Counted from the stretch's first letter, positions 6,364-15,166 are shown. The stretch: DNA of 32,635 nucleotides from an uncultured Anaerolineales bacterium (GCA_937968125.1 CALBUI010000216.1:1-32635), one strand, 5' to 3'. A program made the numbers and translations. The notes: generated by a model from the sequence alone, not told the origin.

Positions 6364-8859
6364 TTATTCCCCTTGAGGAGGGCTTGAACAGAGCTTAAGA
6401 CCCCTGCGGATCGACGGGTAAGGAACGTCCCCATAGTGGCTCGGGGACTCCGGGCTAGCCCAAAACCCTTCCCAATCAAGTGGACCGTCAAATATCACAT
6501 TTCCACTTTCAGCATCGAAAACCAAATCCCTCCAACTTCCGTGTCTCAAAAAACTACCTTGGATGGCTAACGCATTGCTGTCCTTATTCCAAATCAACCC
6601 ATAGCCTCTCTCCACCGAAGTTAAATGAGTTGTTTCTCCCGATGGTATTTCGACCAGATATATACCGCATTCCTGTTCCCCTTCTCTCCTACATCCATAA
6701 ACAGCCAATTGTTTGTTGTCTGGAGAGAATGCAAAATCGTAAGGAATTATCTCAGGCAGAGGATGGTTCACCTGCGGTAATGAGTGCAAGTCTAACCAAC
6801 CAAAGGGAGAATATCCATTTGGAAGGTCATCATACCAGCTAAAAAACGCTATCAGGCTACCATTTGTTGATCGAGTGCAGAACAACTGGCGCGGTTCAGA
6901 AAACTCGACATTACTCAGGTAATACCCGTCTCCAAATAGATCAACCCTTGTTCCCAGGTTGGAGTTGAACTCCTCCAAACTTGTCCATTGAAAGGTTAAG
7001 TGACTTTTCTCTACTGCAAAATCTAACGGCGGTGGTTGGTGTTGGATCGATTCTCGGCCAGGTTGGGGAGAGAACACTGATTCAGGCACAGGCGCAGCTT
7101 GGATAGCATAATTTCCCTTGTAGTCCTCAGCAAAATATATTTGCGAATCTTGTTCTCGATCGAATAAGAGGTGAGGAAAGGGGATATCAATCTCTATCTT
7201 TGTTATCAAAATTTCCTTAAAGAGTTGAGTTAAGTCATCGCTTTCAAACGTCTTCTTGCGTAAAATCAAACCTAAGGCATTATCTATCCAGTAGCGTCCT
7301 TTGTGGATTCTAGTATTACTTTGCTCTCCACCGCCACTATTAAACAATTCCATTTCAGCAAACCAATCAATCACCAAAGCTTCTCTTCCAGAAACATTAT
7401 CTTGCCCAAGTATCTCAAGGTCAATATCCGCTTTATCTACAAATTCACTCGGTAAAAGCATCTGTTGGAGATCAGGTAGATAATTTATCCTCTGTGATCC
7501 TGTGCTTAAGATCTCTTCCCCAGTTTGCAGGTTCTGCAGATTCACGAATCCTCCGATCGAAGTGTAGATATTCTCGACTTCGCCCCCATTTTCGCCGTCG
7601 ACTAAGAAATTAATAAATGGCTGGTCGATCCAGATTTGCTGTCTTCTGATATCCGGATCTCCCACATATCCGGGTGGGCCGTATTGGATAACCAGGGCAT
7701 CCGCCCATAACGACCGCCAGTAATCACGATTTGCAAAAACACGATCGTAGATTTCTTCTCCACTGGAATGAATGGTGAGGGGCTCCGGAGTCTCAATTAC
7801 TTCAGCTTGGTCCTCAATATCCCTTTCTATCGACGGCATTAACTGATGTGCCTCAGTTACCCCGATCATTATCTTTTGTCCTGCATCCAGCTCTTGGTTT
7901 GCAGGTATATGATTCAAGGCTTCTAAAATAGTCACATTAAGCAAAATGCGATCGGCGATGTCATTCAGTGTTTCACCACCTTCCGCCCGGTAAAGAATAG
8001 CCGAGTCTGGAAATGGAGTGGGTGGTAGTGTTGGTTCCGGCGTGGGGGTGATCAAAACGACTTGATTGACCACCTGAGTATAGAAGACTATTTGAGAGGT
8101 TGGTAGAGGCGATAGCTCAGTTATTAATCTACCCATCCCGGCTACGACCGCAACTGCTGCCACGACCAGGAAAACCTCACCTAAGATGATCAGCCGATGT
8201 TTACGTCGTTCTTTTTCGTTCAGGTAAGCAAGGATCCTGCGGGTGATTCTCTGCTCTTCATCCTCCGATAGTTCTTGTAAAGGCCAAAGCTTTGAAAATA
8301 AGGCCTGGAATCGATATTCAGGTGCTGGCGAGTCTGAGCTGCCTCCCAACCATTCCAGCCACTTAATTCCAATCAGGCTTAACCGTCTTTTGACTTCAGC
8401 TTCCGAAACACCCAAAACATAAGCAGTTTGTTGATCTGTTAACCTGTGCACATTTTTTAGCAGGAATGCCTGTCTAGAAACTTCCGGTATGGAGTCGATA
8501 ATTTTTTTTGCTTCCAGAGCTAATGATCGATGCCCGCTGTCTTCGGAAACTACTATGGAAACTGGGTTTTGATTCTTGTCTGATCTTAAAAATTGTTCAA
8601 GTGCCAATTTGAACAGCCAGACCTTCACCGGAAAATCCTGGCGGTATTCCTGGGCTTTTTTGACCCCTGCACCGATTACTTGTTCAGCAAACTGACTTGC
8701 TCGAATCTGCTCTCCAGCCTGGGTGATAGACTGCACAAAGCGATGAACTTCTGCATAATGTTCGTGTACTATGGTTTTAACTAATATCTCATCCCCCACC
8801 TGGCGGCTCTGCAGCATCCATTCTAAAGTTTCAGAGACTTCGGGTCTTTTTTCGAACAT
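6364..8859 (-). CDS. Membrane-tethered ECF-sigma-like protein with LysM and sensor-like extracytoplasmic domains
   Basis: An 831-residue multidomain protein. Residues about 27-91 (LVKTIVHEHYAEVHRFVQSI... to VKVWLFKLALEQFL) match the layout of sigma-70 region 2. Residues about 117-172 (IDSIPEVSRQAFLLKNVHRL, then a TDQQTAYVLGVSEAEVKRRL helix-turn-helix) match region 4. One membrane helix lies near 225-246, preceded by a basic stretch. Outside follow a Pro/Thr linker, a LysM domain (about 288-333: YRAEGGETLNDIADRI...), a beta-rich region resembling LolA/RseB-type folds (about 370-570) and beta-propeller-like repeats (about 705-800). The ATG at 8859 is chosen because the sigma-like part begins there; an ORF extension to 9018 is unlike protein. 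It is not certain that it still binds core polymerase; it could be a one-piece envelope sensor and regulator. Confidence 0.78.
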   Translation of the reverse strand: MFEKRPEVSETLEWMLQSRQVGDEILVKTIVHEHYAEVHRFVQSITQAGEQIRASQFAEQVIGAGVKKAQEYRQDFPVKVWLFKLALEQFLRSDKNQNPVSIVVSEDSGHRSLALEAKKIIDSIPEVSRQAFLLKNVHRLTDQQTAYVLGVSEAEVKRRLSLIGIKWLEWLGGSSDSPAPEYRFQALFSKLWPLQELSEDEEQRITRRILAYLNEKERRKHRLIILGEVFLVVAAVAVVAGMGRLITELSPLPTSQIVFYTQVVNQVVLITPTPEPTLPPTPFPDSAILYRAEGGETLNDIADRILLNVTILEALNHIPANQELDAGQKIMIGVTEAHQLMPSIERDIEDQAEVIETPEPLTIHSSGEEIYDRVFANRDYWRSLWADALVIQYGPPGYVGDPDIRRQQIWIDQPFINFLVDGENGGEVENIYTSIGGFVNLQNLQTGEEILSTGSQRINYLPDLQQMLLPSEFVDKADIDLEILGQDNVSGREALVIDWFAEMELFNSGGGEQSNTRIHKGRYWIDNALGLILRKKTFESDDLTQLFKEILITKIEIDIPFPHLLFDREQDSQIYFAEDYKGNYAIQAAPVPESVFSPQPGRESIQHQPPPLDFAVEKSHLTFQWTSLEEFNSNLGTRVDLFGDGYYLSNVEFSEPRQLFCTRSTNGSLIAFFSWYDDLPNGYSPFGWLDLHSLPQVNHPLPEIIPYDFAFSPDNKQLAVYGCRREGEQECGIYLVEIPSGETTHLTSVERGYGLIWNKDSNALAIQGSFLRHGSWRDLVFDAESGNVIFDGPLDWEGFWASPESPSHYGDVPYPSIRRGLKLCSSPPQGE

Positions 8860-9052
8860 CAAAAAGCCTAATTCTTCAAGAGCGAACTTGAACCAGCATA
8901 ATTTATCACTATAACATAACTGCTTAAAATCTAAATTGAAATGGTTCACTAGGTGATAATTACTTTCCTCCCATCTTATTCGTATAATAAATTGAACACG
9001 GATCCTGGGTAAGACCACTCATTTGAGGGATATGGTCCCATCCTCAGGTATG

Positions 9053-9081
9053 TTGTCACCCATATCAGAATTTGATATGCT
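9053..9081 (+). promoter_or_regulatory. Promoter for the FPYxGFGYAW repeat protein gene
   Basis: TTGTCA (9053-9058) and TATGCT (9076-9081) are separated by exactly 17 bp and match the sigma-70 consensus at five and four of six positions. The start point would be near 9088, about 35 bases before the ATG at 9124. Confidence 0.55.
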
Positions 9082-9123
9082 ATTTTCGCAAAGGTTTATC
9101 TAAAATTTGATAAGGAGCTATCA

Positions 9124-9738
9124 ATGTACTGCGCGCACTGCGACTGTGAATTCGATGGTTGGCGGGTAAAATGCCCAAACTGCAAGAATCTTCTACAAGA
9201 GGGGAAACCCATTATAAACAATGAAGAATTAAAACCGGTCGAATACGATTCGATCCTCCAAACCATCAGAGACAATGGAGGCACACTTAACATCGTGGTG
9301 AACGCCAGAGAGGTCGGTAAATCAAAATCGCTTCGCTTTCCCTATGCAGGTTTCGGATATGCCTGGACGAAAAGGATGCGCGGCATGGCTGATGGAATCG
9401 GTGTCGATTTGAGCACCATTAAAGTCGGAAAGGATCGCAAAAGGGGTTTTCCCTATTTAGGCCACGGTTTCGCCTGGCAGCAAGAAATGCAGGGTTTGAT
9501 TGGGGGTCACGAGGTAAACCTGACTGCTAAGAAAGTTATCAGAAAAAAGAGTTGGGGGTTTCCTTACCGCGGTTTTGGTTATGCCTGGACGGATGAAATG
9601 GCTGGACAAATGGGAGATCAAATCCAGGTCACGGTGAAATCTACCGCAGTTAAAAAGAAACGCGGCTGGCAGTTCCCGTATTTCGGATTTGGTTATGCCT
9701 GGGTGAAAGAGGGCACCCTTGCTATGTCGCTTAGCTAA
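9124..9738 (+). CDS. Zinc-ribbon protein with four FPYxGFGYAW repeats
   Basis: A 204-residue protein of unrecognised family. The N-terminus is a short zinc ribbon, with C3, C6, C17 and C20 (CAHC...CPNC). Four copies of a ten-residue core follow at 72-81, 109-118, 146-155 and 184-193: FPYAGFGYAW, FPYLGHGFAW, FPYRGFGYAW and FPYFGFGYAW. The period is 37, 37 and 38 residues. Each unit also has a preceding strand (VDLSTIKV, VNLTAKKV, VTVKSTAV) and a basic patch, and most have a trailing MxG motif. It is very basic and aromatic, has no signal peptide, and is probably cytoplasmic. AAGGAG stands eight bases before the ATG, and a good promoter lies upstream. It is divergent from the sigma-like gene. 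Nucleic acid or protein binding is plausible, but the function is unknown. Confidence 0.85.
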   Translation: MYCAHCDCEFDGWRVKCPNCKNLLQEGKPIINNEELKPVEYDSILQTIRDNGGTLNIVVNAREVGKSKSLRFPYAGFGYAWTKRMRGMADGIGVDLSTIKVGKDRKRGFPYLGHGFAWQQEMQGLIGGHEVNLTAKKVIRKKSWGFPYRGFGYAWTDEMAGQMGDQIQVTVKSTAVKKKRGWQFPYFGFGYAWVKEGTLAMSLS

Positions 9739-10122
9739 CTTATTTCTATTACATCAAAACTTTCCTGTTAATCAATATTCATGACCCAGTGCTGATCCTG
9801 GGATTGTTCCATTTTCCAGAAGAGGGTTTCCATTTAATTGAATGAGTCCATCATCGCTGATTGATCCAATAGATCAACAGCGGTGAATTTTCTTGGGTGC
9901 TATAATTCAACTCGGATCAGACCCTATTTAAATTCAATCTTCCTGGCAAGTTATGACTTCCGAAGCCCACCTTTCTCAGCAAACTTAACCAGTATGACGT
10001 CATCAGATTGAAGAACGCAACGGCGCACCTGTCGAAGAGCTCGAAGAAGACCAATTGGATGAGGCTATCAACGAGCTGGGTGTTCAGGAAGAGATGTATA
10101 ATCTACGACACGAATTTCTCAA
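9739..10122. other. Non-coding stretch with a hairpin and a broken small ORF
   Basis: This 384-base gap between the repeat-protein gene and the transporter gene contains a candidate terminator hairpin (9855-9882) and an apparently broken reading frame (9953-10126), both listed separately. The remainder is AT-rich and shows nothing I can support. Confidence 0.5.
9855..9882 (+). terminator. Candidate terminator after the repeat-protein gene
   Basis: CGCTG-TTGATC pairs with GATCAA-CAGCG around a five-base loop, with one bulged A at 9860. It is followed by a T-rich run (ATTTTCTT). It lies 116 bases past the stop at 9738, which is rather far, so it may have another role. Confidence 0.4.
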
Positions 10123-10126
10123 ATGA
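9953..10126 (+). pseudogene. Broken small acidic ORF overlapping the transporter start
   Basis: An ATG at 9953 opens MTSEAHLSQQT and then meets stops at 9986-9988 and 9995-9997. After the stops the same frame gives a protein-like acidic tail from 10007, including RNGAPVEELEEDQLDEAINE, LGVQEEMYN and LRHEFLK. It ends in a TGA that overlaps the transporter ATG as ATGA. Between the stops another frame reads KLNQYDVIR, which would join the two ends if two compensating indels were present. It is either a decayed gene of about 57 codons or an intact one with sequence errors. The ATGA overlap suggests it was once coupled to the downstream gene. The family is unknown. Confidence 0.4.
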
Positions 10127-10809
10127 CTATATCTGAATTGTGGCTTGCCCTGCTGCCCATCTTGTTGGCGATGCTCATCTCCCCTGCCAGGACGATCGCG
10201 GTGATCTTGTTATTGCATACGCCTAAACAAGCCCTGACCGCCTTCACCTTCGTGTTGGGCTTGATCAGCGCCATGATGGTTCAAGGAATCGTACTCGGTT
10301 TTTTGTTCTCGTTTGTGGGATTGACGATGGAAGAAAGAGGACCAGAGCTGATGACAGTGGTCTCCGTCATGTTCATCCTGGTGGGCATCATCATGCTAAC
10401 CGGCGCGGCGAAATTCATCTTTCAGGAAGAGGATGATGATAAACCACCCCCAGCCTGGTTGGAGAAGATCGAATTTCTCTCCCCACGCTCAGCTTACTCA
10501 ACCGGTTTTGGTTGGATCATGGTCAGCCCCAAGCAGTGGGCGTTCGTGTTGACTGCAGTAGCCGTCATCTTCACAGCGAATTTGGAACCCATCGCCAGTT
10601 TAGTCAACTTTTTTATTTTTTCAGTGCTGATCCAGCTCACGTATTTCTTGATCATTGGGATCCACTTGATCATGCCCAAGCAATCGGAGGCGATCCTCGA
10701 TGGGATTTTCAATTGGATCAAGAAAAATTTCAGGCCGGTCGTCATTGTCTTGTTCTCAGGTTTCGGACTGTTTTTCCTGATCAAAGGTACATCCGAATTG
10801 ATTGGATGA
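10123..10809 (+). CDS. GAP-family (LysE-superfamily-like) membrane transporter
   Basis: A 228-residue polytopic protein with six hydrophobic segments and a short acidic loop (EEDDDKPPP) near residue 105. The N-terminus (ALLPILLAMLISPARTIAVILLL) and the repeat-like second half (STGFGWIMVSPKQWAFVLTAVAVI) fit the GAP/Sap family, a distant branch of the LysE exporter superfamily. Its best known members act in export of surface lipids in mycobacteria; the substrate here cannot be read from the sequence. The ATG overlaps the stop of a broken small ORF as ATGA, and no separate ribosome site is visible, which suggests past translational coupling. It ends 149 bases before the sulfatase gene. Confidence 0.8.
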   Translation: MTISELWLALLPILLAMLISPARTIAVILLLHTPKQALTAFTFVLGLISAMMVQGIVLGFLFSFVGLTMEERGPELMTVVSVMFILVGIIMLTGAAKFIFQEEDDDKPPPAWLEKIEFLSPRSAYSTGFGWIMVSPKQWAFVLTAVAVIFTANLEPIASLVNFFIFSVLIQLTYFLIIGIHLIMPKQSEAILDGIFNWIKKNFRPVVIVLFSGFGLFFLIKGTSELIG

Positions 10810-10958
10810 AATGGAGGTTGTAATTGGAATGATCAGGGTTAGGTTTCTTATTGCTCTTACTGGGAGCTAATTCAATGGTAAGATTTATTCCGATAAATCA
10901 GATAAAGATGTAGGAAATTGGAACGAATTTCTAAAATAACCAAAAAAGGAGAAATATA

Positions 10959-12623
10959 ATGCCAGATAAAATTGTTCATGATGCCGAGTATTACGTAGTG
11001 GAGGTCCAGAACCAGGAAAAATGGGCTGCCGAAGATAAGGATCTCGACACACGTCTAGCAGAACTGCGTGAAAAGCACGGCACACCCCCCAACATCATCC
11101 ACATCATGTTTGATGATCTCGCCTTTGGAGACCTTGGCATCCCTGCCATGGCCGCCATCCGTGGGTTCAATACCCCAAACATCGATCGCATGGCTCAGGA
11201 AGGCGCCCTGTTTACCCGCATGTATACCGAACCTGCCTGCACCCCCAGTCGCGCGGCGGTGATTACCGGCCGGCACCCGGTACGCTATGGGATGGGGGCG
11301 GTTGATTGGCCCTTGATCTTCGGAGGACTTTCAGGTGATGAGGTCACGACGGCCAACGTATTATCCGATGCCGGCTATGCTACAGCATTCTATGCCAAGT
11401 GGCACCTGGGTGACGTCCCCGAAAGCTACTGCCACAACCAGGGCTTTGATGAGGCCCTCTTCCTGCCCTACAACCAGGTCAGCAGCATCTGGAACCCGAT
11501 TGGTGATGCGATGAACGCCGCTCCAGGATCTGCACACATGATTAAGGACAACGCCCATGAGATTGATAAAAAAGGGCTGCGCGGAGAGGGTCTGGTTTTG
11601 GCAATCGATGGCAAAGCAGGAGAGTTCACCCGCGAGTGGGGCACGCCTGATCCCCAGACCTATGAAAAGATCGATCCAGAATGTGAAAAACGATTGATGG
11701 ATTTTGTTCATCGAAATGTCGATGATAAAAAACCATTCTTTATCTCATACTGGCCCAACCTTCTTTCGTTCGCCCCACCCCCAGTGGAACCAAAGAAATC
11801 GTACAATGGCGGCACATCAGCTGAGGCGCTCGTCAGGTTAGACGCTTTCATTGGCGAATTGATGGATGAGCTAGAGAAACTCGGTATCGCAGAAAACACC
11901 TTGCTCGTAGTGATGGCTGACAACGGACCGATGGTTCACAATCCACCCAGCCATTTTGGAATGGCGGACACCATCTTTCGCGGTGGTAAAGGTGATGTTA
12001 CAGAAGGTGGTGTGCGAGTACCTGCTTTTGCCTGGTGGCCAGGCACTATTAAACCCGGAGAGATCCTCAACGACATCGTCCATGAAACTGACCTGTTCAC
12101 CACCTTCGCCCGCTTGGGCGGCGCCACAGAACACATCCCCACGGACCGGGTGATCGATGGCGTCGATCAAACTTCTTTACTCATGAATGGCGATGCTCAC
12201 GGGCGGCGTGATTGGGTCTTCATCTACACCGGCAATGAACTCGGTGCAACAGTTAAAGGCCGCTTCAAGCGCCACTGGATTGGACCAGAGTCCGGTGAGG
12301 GAGCTGGAACTTCAGCCGCCTTTTATGATCTGATCACCGATCCACGTGAAACAGATCCGAAGCTGGCTTCTCTGATCTACCAGAGCGGTCAGTGGGACCG
12401 CATGCTGATCCGCCACGAGCTATGGAAGGAAAAGTATCCCGATAAACCAAAAGCACGCGGCATACCGTTCACTGAAATTGAAAATGCCCGACCAGAAACT
12501 ATAAAGATCGGCGAAGATTTCGAAATGTTGCGCGAAGAATTTCCATTCGACCCACTGGAGTTTATCAAATTCAACCTTCCAGATAAACTCAAGGTTACAC
12601 AAAGGGTAGATGCGGTCGATTAA
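10959..12623 (+). CDS. Type I sulfatase (arylsulfatase family), apparently cytoplasmic
   Basis: A 554-residue formylglycine-dependent sulfatase that hydrolyses sulfate esters. FDD (51-53) supplies metal-binding aspartates. CTPSR at 94-98 is the Cys-type sulfatase signature, with C94 as the residue converted to formylglycine. ITGRHP (102-107), KWHLGD (147-152) and a later ADNGP are further active-site blocks. It has no signal peptide and starts with about 40 charged residues, so it seems cytoplasmic, unlike many sulfatases. AAGGAG lies seven bases before the ATG. A strong terminator follows at 12645. The maturase needed to activate C94 is encoded at 13705, one gene further on, so the pair is probably functional. 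The substrate is unknown. Confidence 0.93.
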   Translation: MPDKIVHDAEYYVVEVQNQEKWAAEDKDLDTRLAELREKHGTPPNIIHIMFDDLAFGDLGIPAMAAIRGFNTPNIDRMAQEGALFTRMYTEPACTPSRAAVITGRHPVRYGMGAVDWPLIFGGLSGDEVTTANVLSDAGYATAFYAKWHLGDVPESYCHNQGFDEALFLPYNQVSSIWNPIGDAMNAAPGSAHMIKDNAHEIDKKGLRGEGLVLAIDGKAGEFTREWGTPDPQTYEKIDPECEKRLMDFVHRNVDDKKPFFISYWPNLLSFAPPPVEPKKSYNGGTSAEALVRLDAFIGELMDELEKLGIAENTLLVVMADNGPMVHNPPSHFGMADTIFRGGKGDVTEGGVRVPAFAWWPGTIKPGEILNDIVHETDLFTTFARLGGATEHIPTDRVIDGVDQTSLLMNGDAHGRRDWVFIYTGNELGATVKGRFKRHWIGPESGEGAGTSAAFYDLITDPRETDPKLASLIYQSGQWDRMLIRHELWKEKYPDKPKARGIPFTEIENARPETIKIGEDFEMLREEFPFDPLEFIKFNLPDKLKVTQRVDAVD

Positions 12624-12644
12624 TTATTCACACAAACTAACACA

Positions 12645-12681
12645 GTTACCCGGAAACAATGAGTTTCCGGGTAACTTTTTT
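12645..12681 (+). terminator. Strong intrinsic terminator after the sulfatase gene
   Basis: A perfect 13-bp stem GTTACCCGGAAAC / GTTTCCGGGTAAC with a five-base loop is followed by six T residues, 21 bases past the sulfatase stop codon. It separates the sulfatase transcript from the downstream coiled-coil and maturase genes. Confidence 0.92.
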
Positions 12682-12795
12682 ATTGAAATAGATTATTATT
12701 GAGAACTTGAACAGCTGCAAACGAGCAAAGTTGTCAAAATACCGTATATGCTCAACCATAAACTAAATAGCCATTCAAAATCCGGAGAATTGAGC

Positions 12796-13590
12796 ATGGA
12801 GCAAAAAGAATCAAACAACATTTGGCGCCGTGTATGGGTGATTACAGCAATAATCATCTGCGTGTTAGTGGTGATCCTATCCCTTGCCGGTATTGCTGGA
12901 ACATGGATCGGACGCGGTGTGGCAATTAATGTTAATGACAGCTTGATGGAAGGGGTTGACCTGCTAGCCAGCGCTGGTCGCCAGGGCACGGCACAGTTGT
13001 CCAATGGTGTTAGTGATATTCAATCAACGGTTGGTGAGGTAGAGTCGGCAGTTGACCAGGTCGCAAAAAATATTTCTGATAAAGGACTCGTATTAACCTT
13101 ACTGCCGCCAGAAAAAGAACAAAATGTGGTTGATGCCGCTGACAAGGTAGGTGAGACTTTAGAGAGCATCACCTCTGCCATCGAAGCAGCATTAGATTTG
13201 TATACAGCAATAGATGATATCCCGCTGATTAATTTACCCCGGCCAGATGATGCAAAAGTACAATCCCTTGGGGATAACATCCAGGAAATTAATGGCAGTG
13301 TCGATCGTTTGGCAGCTGATATTCAAGAATTTCGGGATGGCGCCTCGTCTGGAGTTAGTGATATTTCGACCGCAATCGGCCAGGTTTACGACCGTTTGGA
13401 TGTGGCGAATCAAAATTTGTTTGAGTTGGATAGCTACTTGACAGATGTCCAAACTCAAGCAAACGAATGGCAGAATCAATTCCGAACAATAACAGCAGTT
13501 GCTTCGATTTTTGTATCCGTCATCTTTATCTGGATCATCTATTCCCAAATCATCCTGATTTTGATTTATTGGAAAGAAATAAAATCGTAG
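12796..13590 (+). CDS. Two-helix membrane protein with long coiled-coil region
   Basis: A 264-residue protein with an N-terminal membrane helix (about 13-36), a long polar helical middle (about 42-228) and a C-terminal membrane helix pair or long hairpin (about 231-258, TAVASIFVSVIFIWIIYS...). The middle has heptad-like spacing of Val, Ile and Leu in VSDIQSTVGEVESAVDQVA and again in IQEINGSVDRLAADIQEF, as in methyl-accepting or tether-like coiled coils. The ATG at 12796 is preferred over 12748 because GGAG stands eight bases before it. It lies between the sulfatase and its maturase but is separated from the sulfatase by a terminator. The family is not recognised; a scaffold or tether in the envelope is only a guess. 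Confidence 0.75.
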   Translation: MEQKESNNIWRRVWVITAIIICVLVVILSLAGIAGTWIGRGVAINVNDSLMEGVDLLASAGRQGTAQLSNGVSDIQSTVGEVESAVDQVAKNISDKGLVLTLLPPEKEQNVVDAADKVGETLESITSAIEAALDLYTAIDDIPLINLPRPDDAKVQSLGDNIQEINGSVDRLAADIQEFRDGASSGVSDISTAIGQVYDRLDVANQNLFELDSYLTDVQTQANEWQNQFRTITAVASIFVSVIFIWIIYSQIILILIYWKEIKS

Positions 13591-13704
13591 TGCAAACAAT
13601 TCCGTTCATTCTACTTAAGATATTGACGAAATAAAGTTAGTTGCTTGAATCATTAATATTTTGATGCATCAATCCATAACGACTGTTCAAAAGGAAATTT
13701 ACTG

Positions 13705-15108
13705 GTGACAGCTATCGAATTACCGACCATACCTGAACCACGCCCGGCTAACGCGCCACCTTATACTCATGTAATGGCCAAGCCGACCGGGGCGATCTGC
13801 AACCTGGACTGTGAATACTGTTTTTTCCTCTCCAAAGAAGCGCTTTATCCTGGCAGCCCATTCCGCATGGCGGATGATATCCAGGAAGCATACATCAAGC
13901 AGTTAATTGAGACACAGCAGGCCCCCCAGGTTACGATCGCCTGGCAGGGTGGCGAGCCGACCTTGATGGGTTTGGAGTTCTTCGAAAGAACAATAGAGTT
14001 AGTCAAGAAGTATGCCCGCCCCGGTATGCAAGTCGATCACACTATCCAGACAAACGGTACCAAGCTGGACAGCGCCTGGTGTCAGTTTTTCAAGCGCAAC
14101 AACTTCCTGGTTGGCCTCTCAATGGACGGGCCTCCACAGATGCATGATATGTACCGCGTGGATAAAAGTGGTGACGGGACGCATGATAAAGTGTTAGCCG
14201 CCGCGCGCAAACTGCAGCAGTATAACGTCGATTTCAACATCCTGTGCACAGTGCATGCTGGCAATGCTGATCATCCCCTGGAGGTTTATCGCTACTTCCG
14301 AGATGAGGTCAAAACAGATTTTATCCAGTTCATCCCCATTGTGGAGCGCGCCACGCAGGAAATGCTGCCCATCGCCAATCGCGGTTGGGGCGACCAAAAT
14401 CTGCCCACTGAAACCGAGCTACAGGAAATCCCCGTTGCGAAAAGCTCGAAACGCCCCCTTTACACCCTGGATGGCAGCCTGGTGACAGAACGATCCGTGA
14501 GACCAGAGCAATGGGGGCAGTTCCTGATGGCAGTTTACGATGAGTGGGTGCGCCACGATGTCGGCAAGGTCTTCGTGCAAATGTTCGATTCAGCGCTGGG
14601 CTCCTGGTATGGTACTGGGGCTTCGCTTTGCATCCACCGCGAGACCTGTGGGGACGCCCTGGCACTGGAACACAATGGCGATCTTTACTCCTGCGACCAC
14701 TTTGTGGAGCCAAAATATTTCCTGGGCAATATCAAAGAAGATCACCTTCTGGATATGGTTGCCTCGGACCAGCAGCGCAAGTTCGGCAATGATAAGCGCG
14801 ATACACTGCCGAAATACTGCCTTGAATGCCCGGTTCGCTTCGCCTGCCACGGCGGCTGCCCACGCAACCGATTTATCCAAACTCCCGATGGAGAAGACGG
14901 CTTGAATTATCTATGCGCAGGATACAAATCTTTCTTCACCCACATTGACCACCCAATGCAACTGATGGCTGCCCTGCTCAAACAGGGTCGCTACGCAGAT
15001 GAGGTGATGGGCATCCTGGAGAGAGAAGAGGCTTCTGATGTCAGCCAGGAAGCATCTGTCGCAGATAAACCCAAGAAGAAAAGACGTCGTAGAAGAAGTA
15101 ATAAATAA
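13705..15108 (+). CDS. Anaerobic sulfatase-maturating enzyme (radical SAM/SPASM)
   Basis: A 467-residue anSME that converts the active-site Cys (or Ser) of sulfatases to formylglycine without oxygen. CNLDCEYC at 32-39 (C32, C36, C39) binds the radical-SAM [4Fe-4S] cluster, and GGEP at 82-85 helps bind SAM. The C-terminal SPASM region holds the auxiliary-cluster cysteines (CIHRETCGD, YSCDHF, YCLECPVRFACHGGCP, LCAGY). The tail is strongly basic (KKKRRRRRSNK) and unusual. The start is a GTG at 13705 with AAGGAA eight bases upstream. Its natural partner is the Cys-type sulfatase at 10959. An oxygen-independent maturase fits an anaerobic lifestyle. Confidence 0.93.
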   Translation: MTAIELPTIPEPRPANAPPYTHVMAKPTGAICNLDCEYCFFLSKEALYPGSPFRMADDIQEAYIKQLIETQQAPQVTIAWQGGEPTLMGLEFFERTIELVKKYARPGMQVDHTIQTNGTKLDSAWCQFFKRNNFLVGLSMDGPPQMHDMYRVDKSGDGTHDKVLAAARKLQQYNVDFNILCTVHAGNADHPLEVYRYFRDEVKTDFIQFIPIVERATQEMLPIANRGWGDQNLPTETELQEIPVAKSSKRPLYTLDGSLVTERSVRPEQWGQFLMAVYDEWVRHDVGKVFVQMFDSALGSWYGTGASLCIHRETCGDALALEHNGDLYSCDHFVEPKYFLGNIKEDHLLDMVASDQQRKFGNDKRDTLPKYCLECPVRFACHGGCPRNRFIQTPDGEDGLNYLCAGYKSFFTHIDHPMQLMAALLKQGRYADEVMGILEREEASDVSQEASVADKPKKKRRRRRSNK

Positions 15109-15166
15109 TTGGAGATTTCTGAATACATCCTGATGGATCGCTGTCAATAAGAGGGAGAAGTAAATA

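Noticed and set aside
8860-9019. Longer N-terminus of the sigma-like protein starting at 9018
   Set aside because: The extra 53 residues do not resemble a sigma N-terminus, and the region is AT-rich with promoter-like sequences; start at 8859 preferred.
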